Shown one piece after another: positions 25,426 to 35,091 of a stretch of DNA of 44,682 nucleotides. The notes below the pieces were generated by a model that worked only from the letters and a program-made list of their open reading frames with translations, was not told the origin of the DNA and did no database searches. The position numbers were made by a program, and so were the translations under genes. Position 1 is the stretch's first letter. Each line of letters opens with the position of its first letter. Source of the DNA: Marinobacter sp. (lineage in GTDB: Bacteria; Pseudomonadota; Gammaproteobacteria; Pseudomonadales; Oleiphilaceae); contig NZ_JACUUB010000017.1 of the NCBI RefSeq assembly GCF_014859525.1, positions 1 through 44,682 on the forward strand, written 5' to 3'.

Positions 25426-28400
25426 ATGGGCAATCACCATGACAGTATCGCCCTCGACTGGGTTCGGGGCGAAATACAGGACACGCTGACCCAAGGCCAG
25501 CATGCACTGGAAGCGTTCGTTGATAATCGTGACGATACCGCACGCCTGCGTTTTTGCCTGAACTACCTCCACCAGGTACATGGCACCCTGCAGATGGTGG
25601 AGCTCTACGGTGCGGCACTGCTCACTGAAGAGATGGAAAAACTGACCCAGGCCATCCTCAACGAGACCGTGGTCAGCGTTGATGATGCGGTCGAAGTGCT
25701 GATGCAAGCCATCCTGCAACTGCCCCAATACCTGGAACATCTGGGCAGCAGCCGCGATGATTTCCCGATGGTGCTGCTACCGTTGCTGAACGACCTGCGC
25801 GCTGCCCGGGGCGAAGCTCTGCTGTCAGACACCTCCCTGTTCAAACCGGATCTCACGCCCTCACAGCTCGCCGTGGGCGACAAGGGCTCCGAGCGCCTGC
25901 ACGATCCCAAAGTTCTGGGTCACCTCCGCAAATTACGGCAAATGTATCAGTTTGCCCTGGCGGGCGTGGTCCGAGAGGCAGACCTGGCCGCCCATTTTGA
26001 CTACATGCAAAAGGTCATTCAGCGCCTTATCCGACTGTGCCATAAGACACCTCGCGGTGAACTCTGGAAGGCAGCCAGTGGCTTTGTCGAAACCCTTCAG
26101 GCCAACGTCAATCCGGTCAATACTGCGGTTAAATCGTTACTTCGCGAGTTGGATGCTGAAATCCGCCGGCTGACCGACGAGCACGCCGACATTCTGCAAC
26201 AGCCGGTGCCAGAAGCGCTCTTCAAACATCTACTTTACTACGTTGCTCGAGCCCGCGACTTAAACAGCCCGCAGGTAAAGGCGCTTCGTGATGCTTACCA
26301 GCTAAACAACGCCCTGCCCTCGGAAGACGACGTCAACGCGGCCCGCAGCCGCGTCTCCGGCCCAGGCCGTGATGCCATCCACTCGGTGGTCAGCGCATTG
26401 AATGAAGAGCTGGCCAGGCTGAAAGATCAGCTCGATCTGTTTGTGCGCGCAGAGCTCCGCCAGAACAGTGAGCTGGAAGACTTGCTGCCGGGCCTGCACC
26501 AGGTTGCCAACACATTGGCCGTTATTGGTCTCGGCATCCCCCGCAAAGTTGTTACCGAACAAGCCGAATTGGTTGAACGACTCTGCGGTCAGGTTGAACC
26601 CGCAGACGACGGAACCCTGATGGATATTGCCGGCGCACTGCTCTATGTTGAAGCCAGTCTTGCTGGCCTGGACAGCGATCATCGCAACGACATCGAGTCC
26701 GGATCCCAAAACGGAGACCAACCGAATATCGGCTCCATGGAACTTGGCGACGCCAGCGCGGCTCTGTTAAGGGAGTCCCGCAACACGCTGGAACAGGTAA
26801 AGTCTGCGATCGTCAACTTCATCGCGTCTCAATGGGATACCCGTGAGATCGATCACGTACCCGGACTCCTGCACAGCATCCAGGGCGGACTGAGCCTGGT
26901 TCCTCTTGATCGGGTCGCCGACATGCTCGCCTCTGCCGAGCGTTACGTGTCTGATGTGTTGCTGAGCAACAAGCAGGTTCCGGACTGGAAGCAACTGGAT
27001 ACCTTGGCCGATGCCGTCACCAGCATCGAGTACTACCTTGAGCGTCTGGCTGAAGGCATCAGCGATAACGAGTCCATTCTGAAAGTGGCTGAAGACAGCC
27101 TGGCCAGCCTTGGTTTCCCGATAGGTGAAGAACCCACCTGGAACCTGCAACAACCCGAGCCAGAGGCCGGGGTCGAAACGGCAATGGCGTCGGCTGCACA
27201 AACTGACTCGGGCGATGCCAACAAAGCCTCCGATGACGAATTGTTGGACGACGAGATTCTCGGCATCTTTGTTGAAGAAGCCGAAGAAGTCCTGCAGACC
27301 ATCCATGAGTTTTATCCTCGCCTGCATCAAAATCATGAAGACCGCGAAGCCCTGACCGAAGTCCGTCGGGCCTTTCACACCCTCAAGGGCAGTGGACGAA
27401 TGGTCGGTGCAGTCAGCCTTGGTGAACTGGCCTGGTCGGTCGAAAATCTGCTGAACCGACTGCTTGATCAGACCATTAAGCCGACAGAAGATCTGTTTGC
27501 GCTGGTAGACGAAGCGAACAACCGTATCCCGTCCTTGATCAATGAGTTCCGTAGCGGTCAACGCAGTGGTGACGTGGCAGAGCTGATTGCACGGGCCGAG
27601 GGTCTGGCAACCACACGAAGAGCAGACACAGATGCCACGGTATCGGATGATCCGGTCGAGGCAACTGAAAACGCCAATGCCGGCGAAGAAGAACCCAGGT
27701 TCGAGCCCGGGCTCCCTGCAGAATCCGAACAAGCCTCGGAACCTACAGACAATGATCTGATCGACGACGAGATCCTGGAAATCTTCATTGAAGAAGCCGG
27801 CGAAGTTCTCGACACTATCCGTGAATACCTGCCGATGCTGTTGCGCCAGCATGACGATCGTAGCGCCCTCGCCGAAGTGCGCCGCGCCTTCCATACCCTC
27901 AAGGGCAGTGGACGAATGGTCGGCGCAGACGTCATCGGTGAACTGGCCTGGTCGGTCGAGAATGTTCTCAATCGGGTTATTGACGGCAGTGTCTTCATGA
28001 ACGATGACATTGCCCAGTTGTTGCAAGACGTGACCGGCTCTGTTCCCGCTCTGGTTAGCGATTTTGAACATCGGCGCCCGGCAAGTCTGGACATTGCACC
28101 GATGGAATCCCGGGCAAAAGCTCTGGCCAATGGTGAAATTCCGGACGCCACCAGCATGCCTCCCGCCGAGACTAGCCTGGCCGACGTCGAAACGCCTGAA
28201 CCGAGTGATGACACTGTCGACCTGCACGTCGACAGTGTTGATCAGGATCAGGACGTTGACCCGGTGCTGCTGGAGATCTTTGAAAACGAGACCGAAACGC
28301 ACCTTCAGACCATCAAGGAATATCTGTCTGCGGCCGGTGATAAAACGACAGTCGCCTATACCGACGATCTGTCCCGCGCCCTGCATACTCTCAAAGGCAG

Positions 28401-31400
28401 CGCACACACCGCAGGTATCGGTCCCATCGCAGAAGTGATCACTCCGCTCGAACGCTTTGTCAAAGAATCGAGAGCACAGAACAAACGGGCGGATCACGAC
28501 GTTCTGGCGTTGCTTGAGCAAGCCAGTAATTACCTGAGCCAGGGTCTGGCACAGCTCAAAAGCAATCCCCAGGGATCGCTGGAAGGTACCGACGATTATC
28601 TGGCACGGCTGGAAAACATTAGCCAACAAACACTGTTGTCGCACGGCCAGCACAATGAGGACCAGCCATCCGCTCAGGCACCATCGCAGCTGGTCCAGTT
28701 GTTCCTTGGCGAAGGGCTCGACATCGTCCTGGACGCCGAGTCGATTCTTGACGAATGGGCCCAACACCCGGAGCGCACCGAGTCCCTCGGTACCTTGCGA
28801 GCCGAGCTTGAGCACCTGACACAAGGTGCCGCCGGCACCGGACTATTGGATCTTGCGGACCTTGCAGCGGCCCTGACTCGCACCTACACCGCGGTCGACG
28901 AGCATAACCTGACACCGGATGACGACTTCTTCAACACCGTTCATGCGGCCCAGGAACAACTGATCAATCTGATGGATCAGGTTGCCGCCGGCTTGGCCAC
29001 CGAACCCAGCGATGTTCTGATCGAAGAACTGGATGCGCTGACAGATGCTGCCGCAGCAGCCCATCAGGCAAGCCAGGGGCCGAACGAGTTCGAACAACAG
29101 TTCCCTGGCGATCTGGAAGAAATCGATCTGACCCTTGAACTGGACGACGCGGAAGAAGCCGAAACCGGCACCACTGAGCCGGAACAACCGCCTCTGCCGG
29201 AGCTGTCTTCAGAAGACAGTGACTTTGATGACGAGCTTGCCGAAATCTTCCTCGAAGAAGCCCGTGACCTGATCAACAGCTCTGCAGAGGCTCTGCAAAA
29301 CTGGAGTGAAGAAACCGGCAACTTCGATATTCTGCGACTGCTTCAGCGCGACCTGCATACACTCAAAGGTGGTGCACGGTTGGCCGATATTCCAGCAGTC
29401 GGCGACCTCTCCCACGAACTTGAGAATCTGTTTGAGGGGCTGACGGAACTAAAGCTTTCAATCAACGACACACTCTCTGACCTGCTGTTCCGGTGTCACG
29501 ATCGCCTGGCCGGCATGGTTGATGCTCTGGAAACCAAGGAACAGCCCAGGCCAGCACCCGATCTGATTGCCGAGATTCACAGCTACATCGACGGCGCCAA
29601 AGGCTCCCGTCCGGTGACCAATGTAAGTGATGCTGACACTGAATTGCCAGAGGATGACCTGGGGTTACCAGAACTCGATGTGGAGGAAGCCTCCACCGAT
29701 GAGCCCGCTACCGAAGACCTGATGGCGACAGATTTGTCCCATCTCGATCCGGAGCTGATCGGCATCTTCCTGGAAGAAGCTTACGACCTGATCAATTCGA
29801 CCGGCAGCGCGCTCCATGCCTGGAGCGAAAATCCGACTGATCGTGATGTTGCCGCGGTTCTCCAGCGCGAGGTCCATACCCTCAAAGGCGGCGCCCGAAT
29901 GGCAGGTGTCGATGCCATCGGCGATTTAACCCACGTTCTGGAAGATTTGTTCGAGAAAGTGGCCGATGGCCAGCTTGGCGCCAGTGGCGAGATGATCGAT
30001 CTGTTGTTTGCCTGCCATGACCGTCTGGCTCAGATGGTCGAACAGGTAGCCACTCAGAAACCTTGCCCCTCCGCCAATGAACTGGTCCAGGAGGTGGAGG
30101 CCATCCTCCGCGGCGAGACACCATCACCGAGCAGTGAACTGCCAATCGCTGACGTGGAAGAGCCGTCCGCCGAACCAGAGCCGAGCTTTGATACCTCGGC
30201 TGAGTTTGACGCTGAGCCGGCCGAGGCCTCGAAACCGGAGGTCGATGACGATCTGATCGGCATCTTCCTGGACGAAGGTCTGGAGATCCACGAAGCCATT
30301 ACCGAATGCCTGAACCAGTGGCGTGAAGAGCCGGATGAACTGGCAGGTATCACGCGGCTCCAGCAAGAATTGCACACGCTCAAGGGTGGTGCCCGGCTGT
30401 CGGATGTCGATCCGATCGCGGATCTTGCCGAAGCCTGGGCTGACGCTCTGGACCGGCTGGTGTCCAGCGGCAGCGGCCAACAAGGGCTGTTGGCGCTGAG
30501 CGACCAGGCTCTTGCCAGCCTCAAAGCGATGCTCGACAGCATCGAACAAGGCCTGAAACCTGCGCCAGATGCTGGCATGGTTGCCGAGCTCCAACGTGCC
30601 GACGAGCTGGAGGAGGACGTTCACAGCGCCGAGACCAACCAGACCGACGCAGACGCCGTGGACCCGGAAGTTCTCGAGATCTTCCTGGAAGAAGCCGGCG
30701 AGCTGATGGATCAACTGGAACAACTGCTGGACGACTGGCGCAAAGAACCAGCCAATCATCACTTCAACCAGGAAGCGCAACGGGCATTGCACACCCTCAA
30801 AGGGGGTGCTCGCCTATCCCAGATCAGCGATCTGGGCGACAAAGCTCACGCCTTTGAAACCCGATTGATTGATCTTGGCGGTAACGCACCTGATGACACC
30901 CAGTGGCAAGCCATCACCGGTGATCACGACGCCATCATTGCCCTGGTCAAGGAGATCCGAAACCGCTTCGAGTCCGGCGCCTCCATGACTGTCACGCCGG
31001 ACCAAAAGCCTGAGCCCGAGATCCAGCCGGAACAGCCAGCCGCCCAAGCTCAACAGCCGGAAGTAAAAGCGCCCGAGCCCATGCTGGCCGTCCCGCCGGC
31101 ACCGGAAGCACCAAGGCCGGACAAGGCGTTAGCCAAGGTTCGCAGTAAGGCCGCCGAGGCTCAGCGAGCAGCCCAGGAAACCATCCGGGTATCCGCACCG
31201 CTGCTCGACGAGCTGGTCAACCTCGCCGGCGAGACCAGTATCACCCGGGGTCGTCTGGAACAGCAAAGCAGTGACTTCAGTCATACCCTGGATGAAATGG
31301 CCGCGACCATCGAGCGTCTGCGGGAGCAGCTGCGCCGGATGGATATCGAGACCGAGGCCCAGATTCTGTTCCGGGCAGAGCAGGAGCATGGCCCGGATTA

Positions 31401-33006
31401 CGGTGATGATTTCGACCCACTGGAAATGGACCGCTACTCTTCCATCCAGCAGCTGTCGCGCGCCTTGTCAGAGTCGTCCTCTGACCTTGCCGACTTGCGG
31501 GAAACCCTGGCCGACCGGATACGAGATACCGAAACCCTGCTGGTACAACAGTCCCGGATCAACACGGAACTTCAGGAGGGTCTGATGAAGACCCGAATGA
31601 TTCCGTTTGCCTCGATGGTGCCGAGACTGCGCCGTATCGTTCGCCAGATCAGTGGCGAGCTGGGCAAGAAGGTCGAATTTGATGTCCGCAACGCCGAAGG
31701 CGAAATGGATCGCAACATTCTGGAGCGCATGATTGCGCCCCTTGAGCACATGCTGCGGAACGCCCTGGACCATGGCATCGAAACACCGGAAGAGCGCAAG
31801 CAGGCAGGCAAGCCAGTCACCGGTGAAGTCGTACTGTCACTGACCCGCGAAGGCGGTGATGTGGTTCTGCGAATGATTGACGACGGCAAGGGTATTCCAG
31901 CGAACGTGATTCGGGACAAGGCCATTCGCCAGGGCCTGATGCGCCAGGATGAAGATCTGTCAGAACGGGAAATTCTGCAGTTTATTCTTCAGCCAGGATT
32001 CTCCACTGCTCAGCAAGTCACCCAGATCTCCGGTCGTGGTGTAGGCATGGACGTCGTGGGTAGCGAAATCAAGCAGCTTGGCGGCAGCCTCGATATTGAT
32101 TCCGCCCCCGGACGTGGGACCACCTTCACCGTGCGCTTGCCGTTTACCGTTTCGGTCAACCGGGCACTGATGGTTTCTACTGGCGAAGACTTTTACGCCA
32201 TCCCGCTCAACACCATTGAAGGTATCGTGCGGGTCAGCACCTACGAGCTGGAAGAATATTACAAGCCGGATGCACCACTCTACGAATACGCAGGTCAGCA
32301 CTACCGCTTGCAGTATCTTGGCAGCCTGTTGAACAGCGACCATCATCCCAAGCTGCAGGGGCAGGCTCTGCCACTGCCGGTTATTCTGGTGCGCGGCGCG
32401 GAACAACCCATGGCACTGCAGGTAGACCAGCTGATGGGTAGCCGTGAGATCGTCGTTAAATCTCTCGGACCTCAGTTCAGTACTGTCCGGGGTGTGTCCG
32501 GGGCGACTATTCTGGGCGACGGTAACGTGGTTGTGATTCTCGACCTGCCGGCGATGATTCGCTCTGACATTCTGTCTGAACGCCAGCGCCTGGCGAACAT
32601 CGAGAAAGCACAAGAAGCCAGCCGCTACGAAGAGAAAGTCACCACTGTCATGGTGGTGGATGACTCGGTCACCGTGCGCAAGGTTACCTCCCGTTTGCTG
32701 GAACGGAATGGAATGGAAGTCATTACCGCAAAAGACGGTCTGGATGCGGTTGCACAGCTTCAGGATCATCGCCCGGACATCATCCTGCTGGATATCGAAA
32801 TGCCTCGCATGGATGGTTTCGAGGTGGCCAGCTTTGTCCGCCACGATGACAACCTGAAAGACACGCCAATTTGCATGATTACCTCGCGTACCGGTGAGAA
32901 ACACCGCGAGCGGGCCCTGTCGATTGGTGTTAATGAGTATCTGGGTAAACCCTTCCAGGAAACCGAATTGCTTGAGACCATCAAGCGGCTGACCGGGAAT
33001 CAGTGA
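25426..33006 (+). CDS. chpA: Giant hybrid chemosensory kinase ChpA
   Basis: CheA-like histidine kinase of the Pil-Chp system, 2526 residues from the ATG at 25426 (CGGAG 7 nt upstream). Seven canonical phosphotransfer motifs HTLKG place histidines at 651, 823, 987, 1311, 1484, 1650 and 1789. Degenerate, Hpt-like repeats keep a histidine but lose the lysine at 49 (HQVHG), 358, 483 (HSIQG) and 1130 (HLTQG). Acidic linkers separate the domains. Then come a dimerization region, the ATPase domain (N-box RNALDHG at about 2111-2117, DDGKG at 2152-2156, GRGVGMD at 2203-2209), a CheW-like domain (about 2245-2380) and a receiver with phosphoacceptor Asp2456. All catalytic boxes are intact. The Hpt domains at 651 and 823 are a recent-looking duplication. 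Confidence 0.96.
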   Translation: MGNHHDSIALDWVRGEIQDTLTQGQHALEAFVDNRDDTARLRFCLNYLHQVHGTLQMVELYGAALLTEEMEKLTQAILNETVVSVDDAVEVLMQAILQLPQYLEHLGSSRDDFPMVLLPLLNDLRAARGEALLSDTSLFKPDLTPSQLAVGDKGSERLHDPKVLGHLRKLRQMYQFALAGVVREADLAAHFDYMQKVIQRLIRLCHKTPRGELWKAASGFVETLQANVNPVNTAVKSLLRELDAEIRRLTDEHADILQQPVPEALFKHLLYYVARARDLNSPQVKALRDAYQLNNALPSEDDVNAARSRVSGPGRDAIHSVVSALNEELARLKDQLDLFVRAELRQNSELEDLLPGLHQVANTLAVIGLGIPRKVVTEQAELVERLCGQVEPADDGTLMDIAGALLYVEASLAGLDSDHRNDIESGSQNGDQPNIGSMELGDASAALLRESRNTLEQVKSAIVNFIASQWDTREIDHVPGLLHSIQGGLSLVPLDRVADMLASAERYVSDVLLSNKQVPDWKQLDTLADAVTSIEYYLERLAEGISDNESILKVAEDSLASLGFPIGEEPTWNLQQPEPEAGVETAMASAAQTDSGDANKASDDELLDDEILGIFVEEAEEVLQTIHEFYPRLHQNHEDREALTEVRRAFHTLKGSGRMVGAVSLGELAWSVENLLNRLLDQTIKPTEDLFALVDEANNRIPSLINEFRSGQRSGDVAELIARAEGLATTRRADTDATVSDDPVEATENANAGEEEPRFEPGLPAESEQASEPTDNDLIDDEILEIFIEEAGEVLDTIREYLPMLLRQHDDRSALAEVRRAFHTLKGSGRMVGADVIGELAWSVENVLNRVIDGSVFMNDDIAQLLQDVTGSVPALVSDFEHRRPASLDIAPMESRAKALANGEIPDATSMPPAETSLADVETPEPSDDTVDLHVDSVDQDQDVDPVLLEIFENETETHLQTIKEYLSAAGDKTTVAYTDDLSRALHTLKGSAHTAGIGPIAEVITPLERFVKESRAQNKRADHDVLALLEQASNYLSQGLAQLKSNPQGSLEGTDDYLARLENISQQTLLSHGQHNEDQPSAQAPSQLVQLFLGEGLDIVLDAESILDEWAQHPERTESLGTLRAELEHLTQGAAGTGLLDLADLAAALTRTYTAVDEHNLTPDDDFFNTVHAAQEQLINLMDQVAAGLATEPSDVLIEELDALTDAAAAAHQASQGPNEFEQQFPGDLEEIDLTLELDDAEEAETGTTEPEQPPLPELSSEDSDFDDELAEIFLEEARDLINSSAEALQNWSEETGNFDILRLLQRDLHTLKGGARLADIPAVGDLSHELENLFEGLTELKLSINDTLSDLLFRCHDRLAGMVDALETKEQPRPAPDLIAEIHSYIDGAKGSRPVTNVSDADTELPEDDLGLPELDVEEASTDEPATEDLMATDLSHLDPELIGIFLEEAYDLINSTGSALHAWSENPTDRDVAAVLQREVHTLKGGARMAGVDAIGDLTHVLEDLFEKVADGQLGASGEMIDLLFACHDRLAQMVEQVATQKPCPSANELVQEVEAILRGETPSPSSELPIADVEEPSAEPEPSFDTSAEFDAEPAEASKPEVDDDLIGIFLDEGLEIHEAITECLNQWREEPDELAGITRLQQELHTLKGGARLSDVDPIADLAEAWADALDRLVSSGSGQQGLLALSDQALASLKAMLDSIEQGLKPAPDAGMVAELQRADELEEDVHSAETNQTDADAVDPEVLEIFLEEAGELMDQLEQLLDDWRKEPANHHFNQEAQRALHTLKGGARLSQISDLGDKAHAFETRLIDLGGNAPDDTQWQAITGDHDAIIALVKEIRNRFESGASMTVTPDQKPEPEIQPEQPAAQAQQPEVKAPEPMLAVPPAPEAPRPDKALAKVRSKAAEAQRAAQETIRVSAPLLDELVNLAGETSITRGRLEQQSSDFSHTLDEMAATIERLREQLRRMDIETEAQILFRAEQEHGPDYGDDFDPLEMDRYSSIQQLSRALSESSSDLADLRETLADRIRDTETLLVQQSRINTELQEGLMKTRMIPFASMVPRLRRIVRQISGELGKKVEFDVRNAEGEMDRNILERMIAPLEHMLRNALDHGIETPEERKQAGKPVTGEVVLSLTREGGDVVLRMIDDGKGIPANVIRDKAIRQGLMRQDEDLSEREILQFILQPGFSTAQQVTQISGRGVGMDVVGSEIKQLGGSLDIDSAPGRGTTFTVRLPFTVSVNRALMVSTGEDFYAIPLNTIEGIVRVSTYELEEYYKPDAPLYEYAGQHYRLQYLGSLLNSDHHPKLQGQALPLPVILVRGAEQPMALQVDQLMGSREIVVKSLGPQFSTVRGVSGATILGDGNVVVILDLPAMIRSDILSERQRLANIEKAQEASRYEEKVTTVMVVDDSVTVRKVTSRLLERNGMEVITAKDGLDAVAQLQDHRPDIILLDIEMPRMDGFEVASFVRHDDNLKDTPICMITSRTGEKHRERALSIGVNEYLGKPFQETELLETIKRLTGNQ
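27372..27963 (+). repeat. Internal duplication in chpA, 516-bp period
   Basis: The DNA around the Hpt motifs at 27376 and 27892 contains two identical blocks: 27379-27407 equals 27895-27923 (29 nt) and 27421-27443 equals 27937-27959 (23 nt). Both pairs are offset by 516 bp, or 172 codons. Flanking acidic segments (DDEI-hydrophobic-IEEA/VEEA) are also alike. Confidence 0.8.
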
Positions 33007-34052
33007 TGGCCGGCCAGGCTGGCCGGCCATCGGTCGGAATTGTTTCCGATGTGGTTCTGCAGCGCCACCGGTTGCAGGCTGCAACCGGCAAATTCGGCCT
33101 TGATGCGTGTTTCTCCGGAGACCCATCCCGGCTGATGCAGCATCCGAAGTTCCCGGAAGCGTCGCTGTGGCTGATCACACTGGAAGACGAGGCCGATCAC
33201 CCAACCCTGTTTGATCATTTGCTTGAGCATACCGACGCCCCGGTACTTTTTGGTGTCGATCAGGCACCCAAACCCGGCAGCATCGAATACTTTCGCTGGG
33301 AGCGGAGACTGCTGGATAAGCTGGAGCAGCAACTTGGTCACCTTGAGGAGCTTGATACTGCCAGCGATCTGGAAGAGCTGGTGGCGCCTCAAGCTTCGGC
33401 AACCTCTGAACTCCCGCGCTGGATTACGCCATCAGTGCCGGGCTCAGTGGCCGAGGACATCTGGATATTGGGCGCCTCACTTGGTGGACCCGCCGCCGTC
33501 AAAACGTTTCTGGATCATTTGCCCGCGGGCCTTCCTGTCGGCTTTGTCTACGCCCAACATATTGATGGCACCTTTACCGAGGTTCTTACCCGGGTGCTTG
33601 GCCGCCATGCCCATTACCAGCTCAAGCGAGCGGAACAAGGCTACCGGGTGCTCAACGGCGATGTGGTGATGATGCCCGTCGAGCGGGAGTGGTCTGTGGA
33701 CAGTCGCGGCCGACTGACCGAGCAAGACAAGGCCTGGCCGGGTCCTTACGGGCCTTCGATAGATCAGGTACTACTCAATGTTGCCGAGTACTATGGCAAG
33801 CGTTGCCATGCCATTATCTTTTCCGGCATGGGCAATGACGGCGCCATTGCCGCGCCTATGCTGAAAGCTTACGGCAGTCATATCTGGGTGCAGGAAAGCC
33901 GAAGCTGTGGCAACAGTTCGATGCCGGATTCGGTCGCTGCGACAGGCTGTGCCAGTTTTTCCGGAACGCCGGAGCAGCTGGCTAAAGAGCTGGTAAAAAC
34001 GATTGAGAACAACTGCCTGCTGAAAGGCCGGCAAAAACGGGATTCCGCCTGA
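33006..34052 (+). CDS. chpB: Receptor methylesterase ChpB
   Basis: CheB-type methylesterase predicted to remove methyl groups from PilJ. 348 residues. The C-terminal catalytic domain has Ser158 (GASLGGP), His185 (AQHIDG) and Asp278 (GMGNDGA), the full triad. The N-terminal 140 residues do not keep an obvious receiver phosphorylation site, so control by phosphorylation is doubtful. The ATG shares a base with the chpA stop (TGATG at 33004-33008), showing tight coupling; a GTG one codon earlier is possible. Confidence 0.93.
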   Translation: MAGQAGRPSVGIVSDVVLQRHRLQAATGKFGLDACFSGDPSRLMQHPKFPEASLWLITLEDEADHPTLFDHLLEHTDAPVLFGVDQAPKPGSIEYFRWERRLLDKLEQQLGHLEELDTASDLEELVAPQASATSELPRWITPSVPGSVAEDIWILGASLGGPAAVKTFLDHLPAGLPVGFVYAQHIDGTFTEVLTRVLGRHAHYQLKRAEQGYRVLNGDVVMMPVEREWSVDSRGRLTEQDKAWPGPYGPSIDQVLLNVAEYYGKRCHAIIFSGMGNDGAIAAPMLKAYGSHIWVQESRSCGNSSMPDSVAATGCASFSGTPEQLAKELVKTIENNCLLKGRQKRDSA

Positions 34053-34063
34053 GGTAACATGCA

Positions 34064-34525
34064 ATGAAAGAAAACAGCCAGTCCCTCGCCTGCGTCATGA
34101 TTCCAGTCTGTGATCGGCAGCTGCTGCTGCCCAACGTCTCGATTGCGGAGGTGGTGGATTTCGGCAGCACAGATGCCGGCGCCAACACCCCGGAATGGCT
34201 GGTAGGATTTCTGGACTGGCGAGGTCTCAGTCTTCCGGTTATTTCTTACGATGCTGCTAACGGTGGCCGTCTTACCGTGCCCGGTGATAATCGTGGCCGA
34301 ATCATCGTACTGAACACCATCGGTTCCAGCCATCAACAGGCACCGTTCATGGCGCTCATCACCCAGGGCATACCCAGTCAGGCGCGTTTGGAAGAAAATC
34401 AGATTCGTCAGCTGGACGGTGAAGCCGGACCGGCAGACCTGATGCAGGTCGAGGTAGAAGGCGAAGCCGCGTGGATCCCGAATCTTGAATACCTGGAATC
34501 ACTTGCTCTGGAAGCGAAACACTAG
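34064..34525 (+). CDS. chpC: CheW-like adaptor ChpC
   Basis: 153-residue CheW-domain protein, the second adaptor of the Pil-Chp system. It contains LLLPNVSIAEVVDFG (about 20-34), EWLVGFLDWRGLSLPVISYD (about 44-63) and GRIIVLNT. In Pseudomonas it is an accessory component that may connect other receptors to ChpA. GAGGTAA lies ahead of the ATG. It is the last gene of the cluster; no clear terminator follows before the zur promoter. Confidence 0.9.
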   Translation: MKENSQSLACVMIPVCDRQLLLPNVSIAEVVDFGSTDAGANTPEWLVGFLDWRGLSLPVISYDAANGGRLTVPGDNRGRIIVLNTIGSSHQQAPFMALITQGIPSQARLEENQIRQLDGEAGPADLMQVEVEGEAAWIPNLEYLESLALEAKH

Positions 34526-34560
34526 AGCGGGCGCACCAACACCCATAGCCCAGCCGTCTG

Positions 34561-34583
34561 CAAATGTTATAATGTTGCAAATT
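34561..34583 (+). promoter_or_regulatory. Zur-box-like operator overlapping the zur promoter
   Basis: The first half AAATGTTATAAT matches the gammaproteobacterial Zur consensus half-site as I recall it; the second half (GTTGCAAATT) is degenerate. A perfect TATAAT (34568-34573) sits inside, so bound Zur would block the -10 region. The predicted transcription start is about 20 nt before the zur ATG. Autoregulation of zur-znuCB by zinc is the likely meaning. Confidence 0.6.
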
Positions 34584-34599
34584 TTGCAGGATCCAGACG

Positions 34600-35091
34600 A
34601 TGACGGAACGCGCGCTCCCCTATCGCCCGCACAACCATGACGCTTGTGTCAGCCACGCCCTGGCGGATGCCCGGGAGATCTGTCGCCAACACAACGCCCG
34701 CCTGACGCCGATTCGGGAACGGGTTTTGGAGTTTATCTGGCAATCCCACAAGCCACTGGGCGCTTATGACATCCTTGCCATGCTCGGCGCTGAAGGCCAT
34801 AACGCAGCGCCACCCACCGTATACCGAGCCCTGGATTTCTTGCTGCAATATGGCCTGGTACATCGCATTGCCTCGTTGAACGCCTTCATCGGATGCGCCC
34901 ACGCGGGTGAGCATCACCGGGGAGCCTTCCTGATCTGCCGTCAGTGCGGCACGGTTCTGGAACTGGCCACGCCAGCCGTCAGCAAAGCCGTCGAAGACGC
35001 TGCCGCCGCAGAGGCGTTCCTGCCTGAAGAAGTCACCCTGGAAGTGGCGGGTGTTTGCCCCCGCTGCCTGGGAGATAACAGCAATGCCTGA
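34600..35091 (+). CDS. zur: Zinc uptake regulator Zur (Fur family)
   Basis: Zinc-sensing repressor, 163 residues. The winged helix covers about 20-90 (RLTPIRERVLEFIW, APPTVYRALDFLLQYGLVHRI). The dimerization part carries two CxxC pairs, Cys113/Cys116 and Cys153/Cys156, for structural zinc. Likely regulatory ligands lie near His88, Cys99 and His101. The His-containing start PYRPHNHDAC and the operon with znuCB favour Zur over Fur. AGGAT precedes the ATG. It overlaps znuC by 8 nt. Confidence 0.93.
   Translation: MTERALPYRPHNHDACVSHALADAREICRQHNARLTPIRERVLEFIWQSHKPLGAYDILAMLGAEGHNAAPPTVYRALDFLLQYGLVHRIASLNAFIGCAHAGEHHRGAFLICRQCGTVLELATPAVSKAVEDAAAAEAFLPEEVTLEVAGVCPRCLGDNSNA

Noticed and set aside
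26767-28824. A 685-codon minus-strand open frame opposite chpA
   Set aside because: Antisense shadow caused by codon bias in repeated Hpt modules; no recognisable domain.
25426-33006. CRISPR-like or tandem DNA repeats from the Hpt motifs
   Set aside because: The recurring HTLKG sequences are protein-domain repeats at uneven spacing (139-324 codons); only the 651/823 pair shows long DNA identity.
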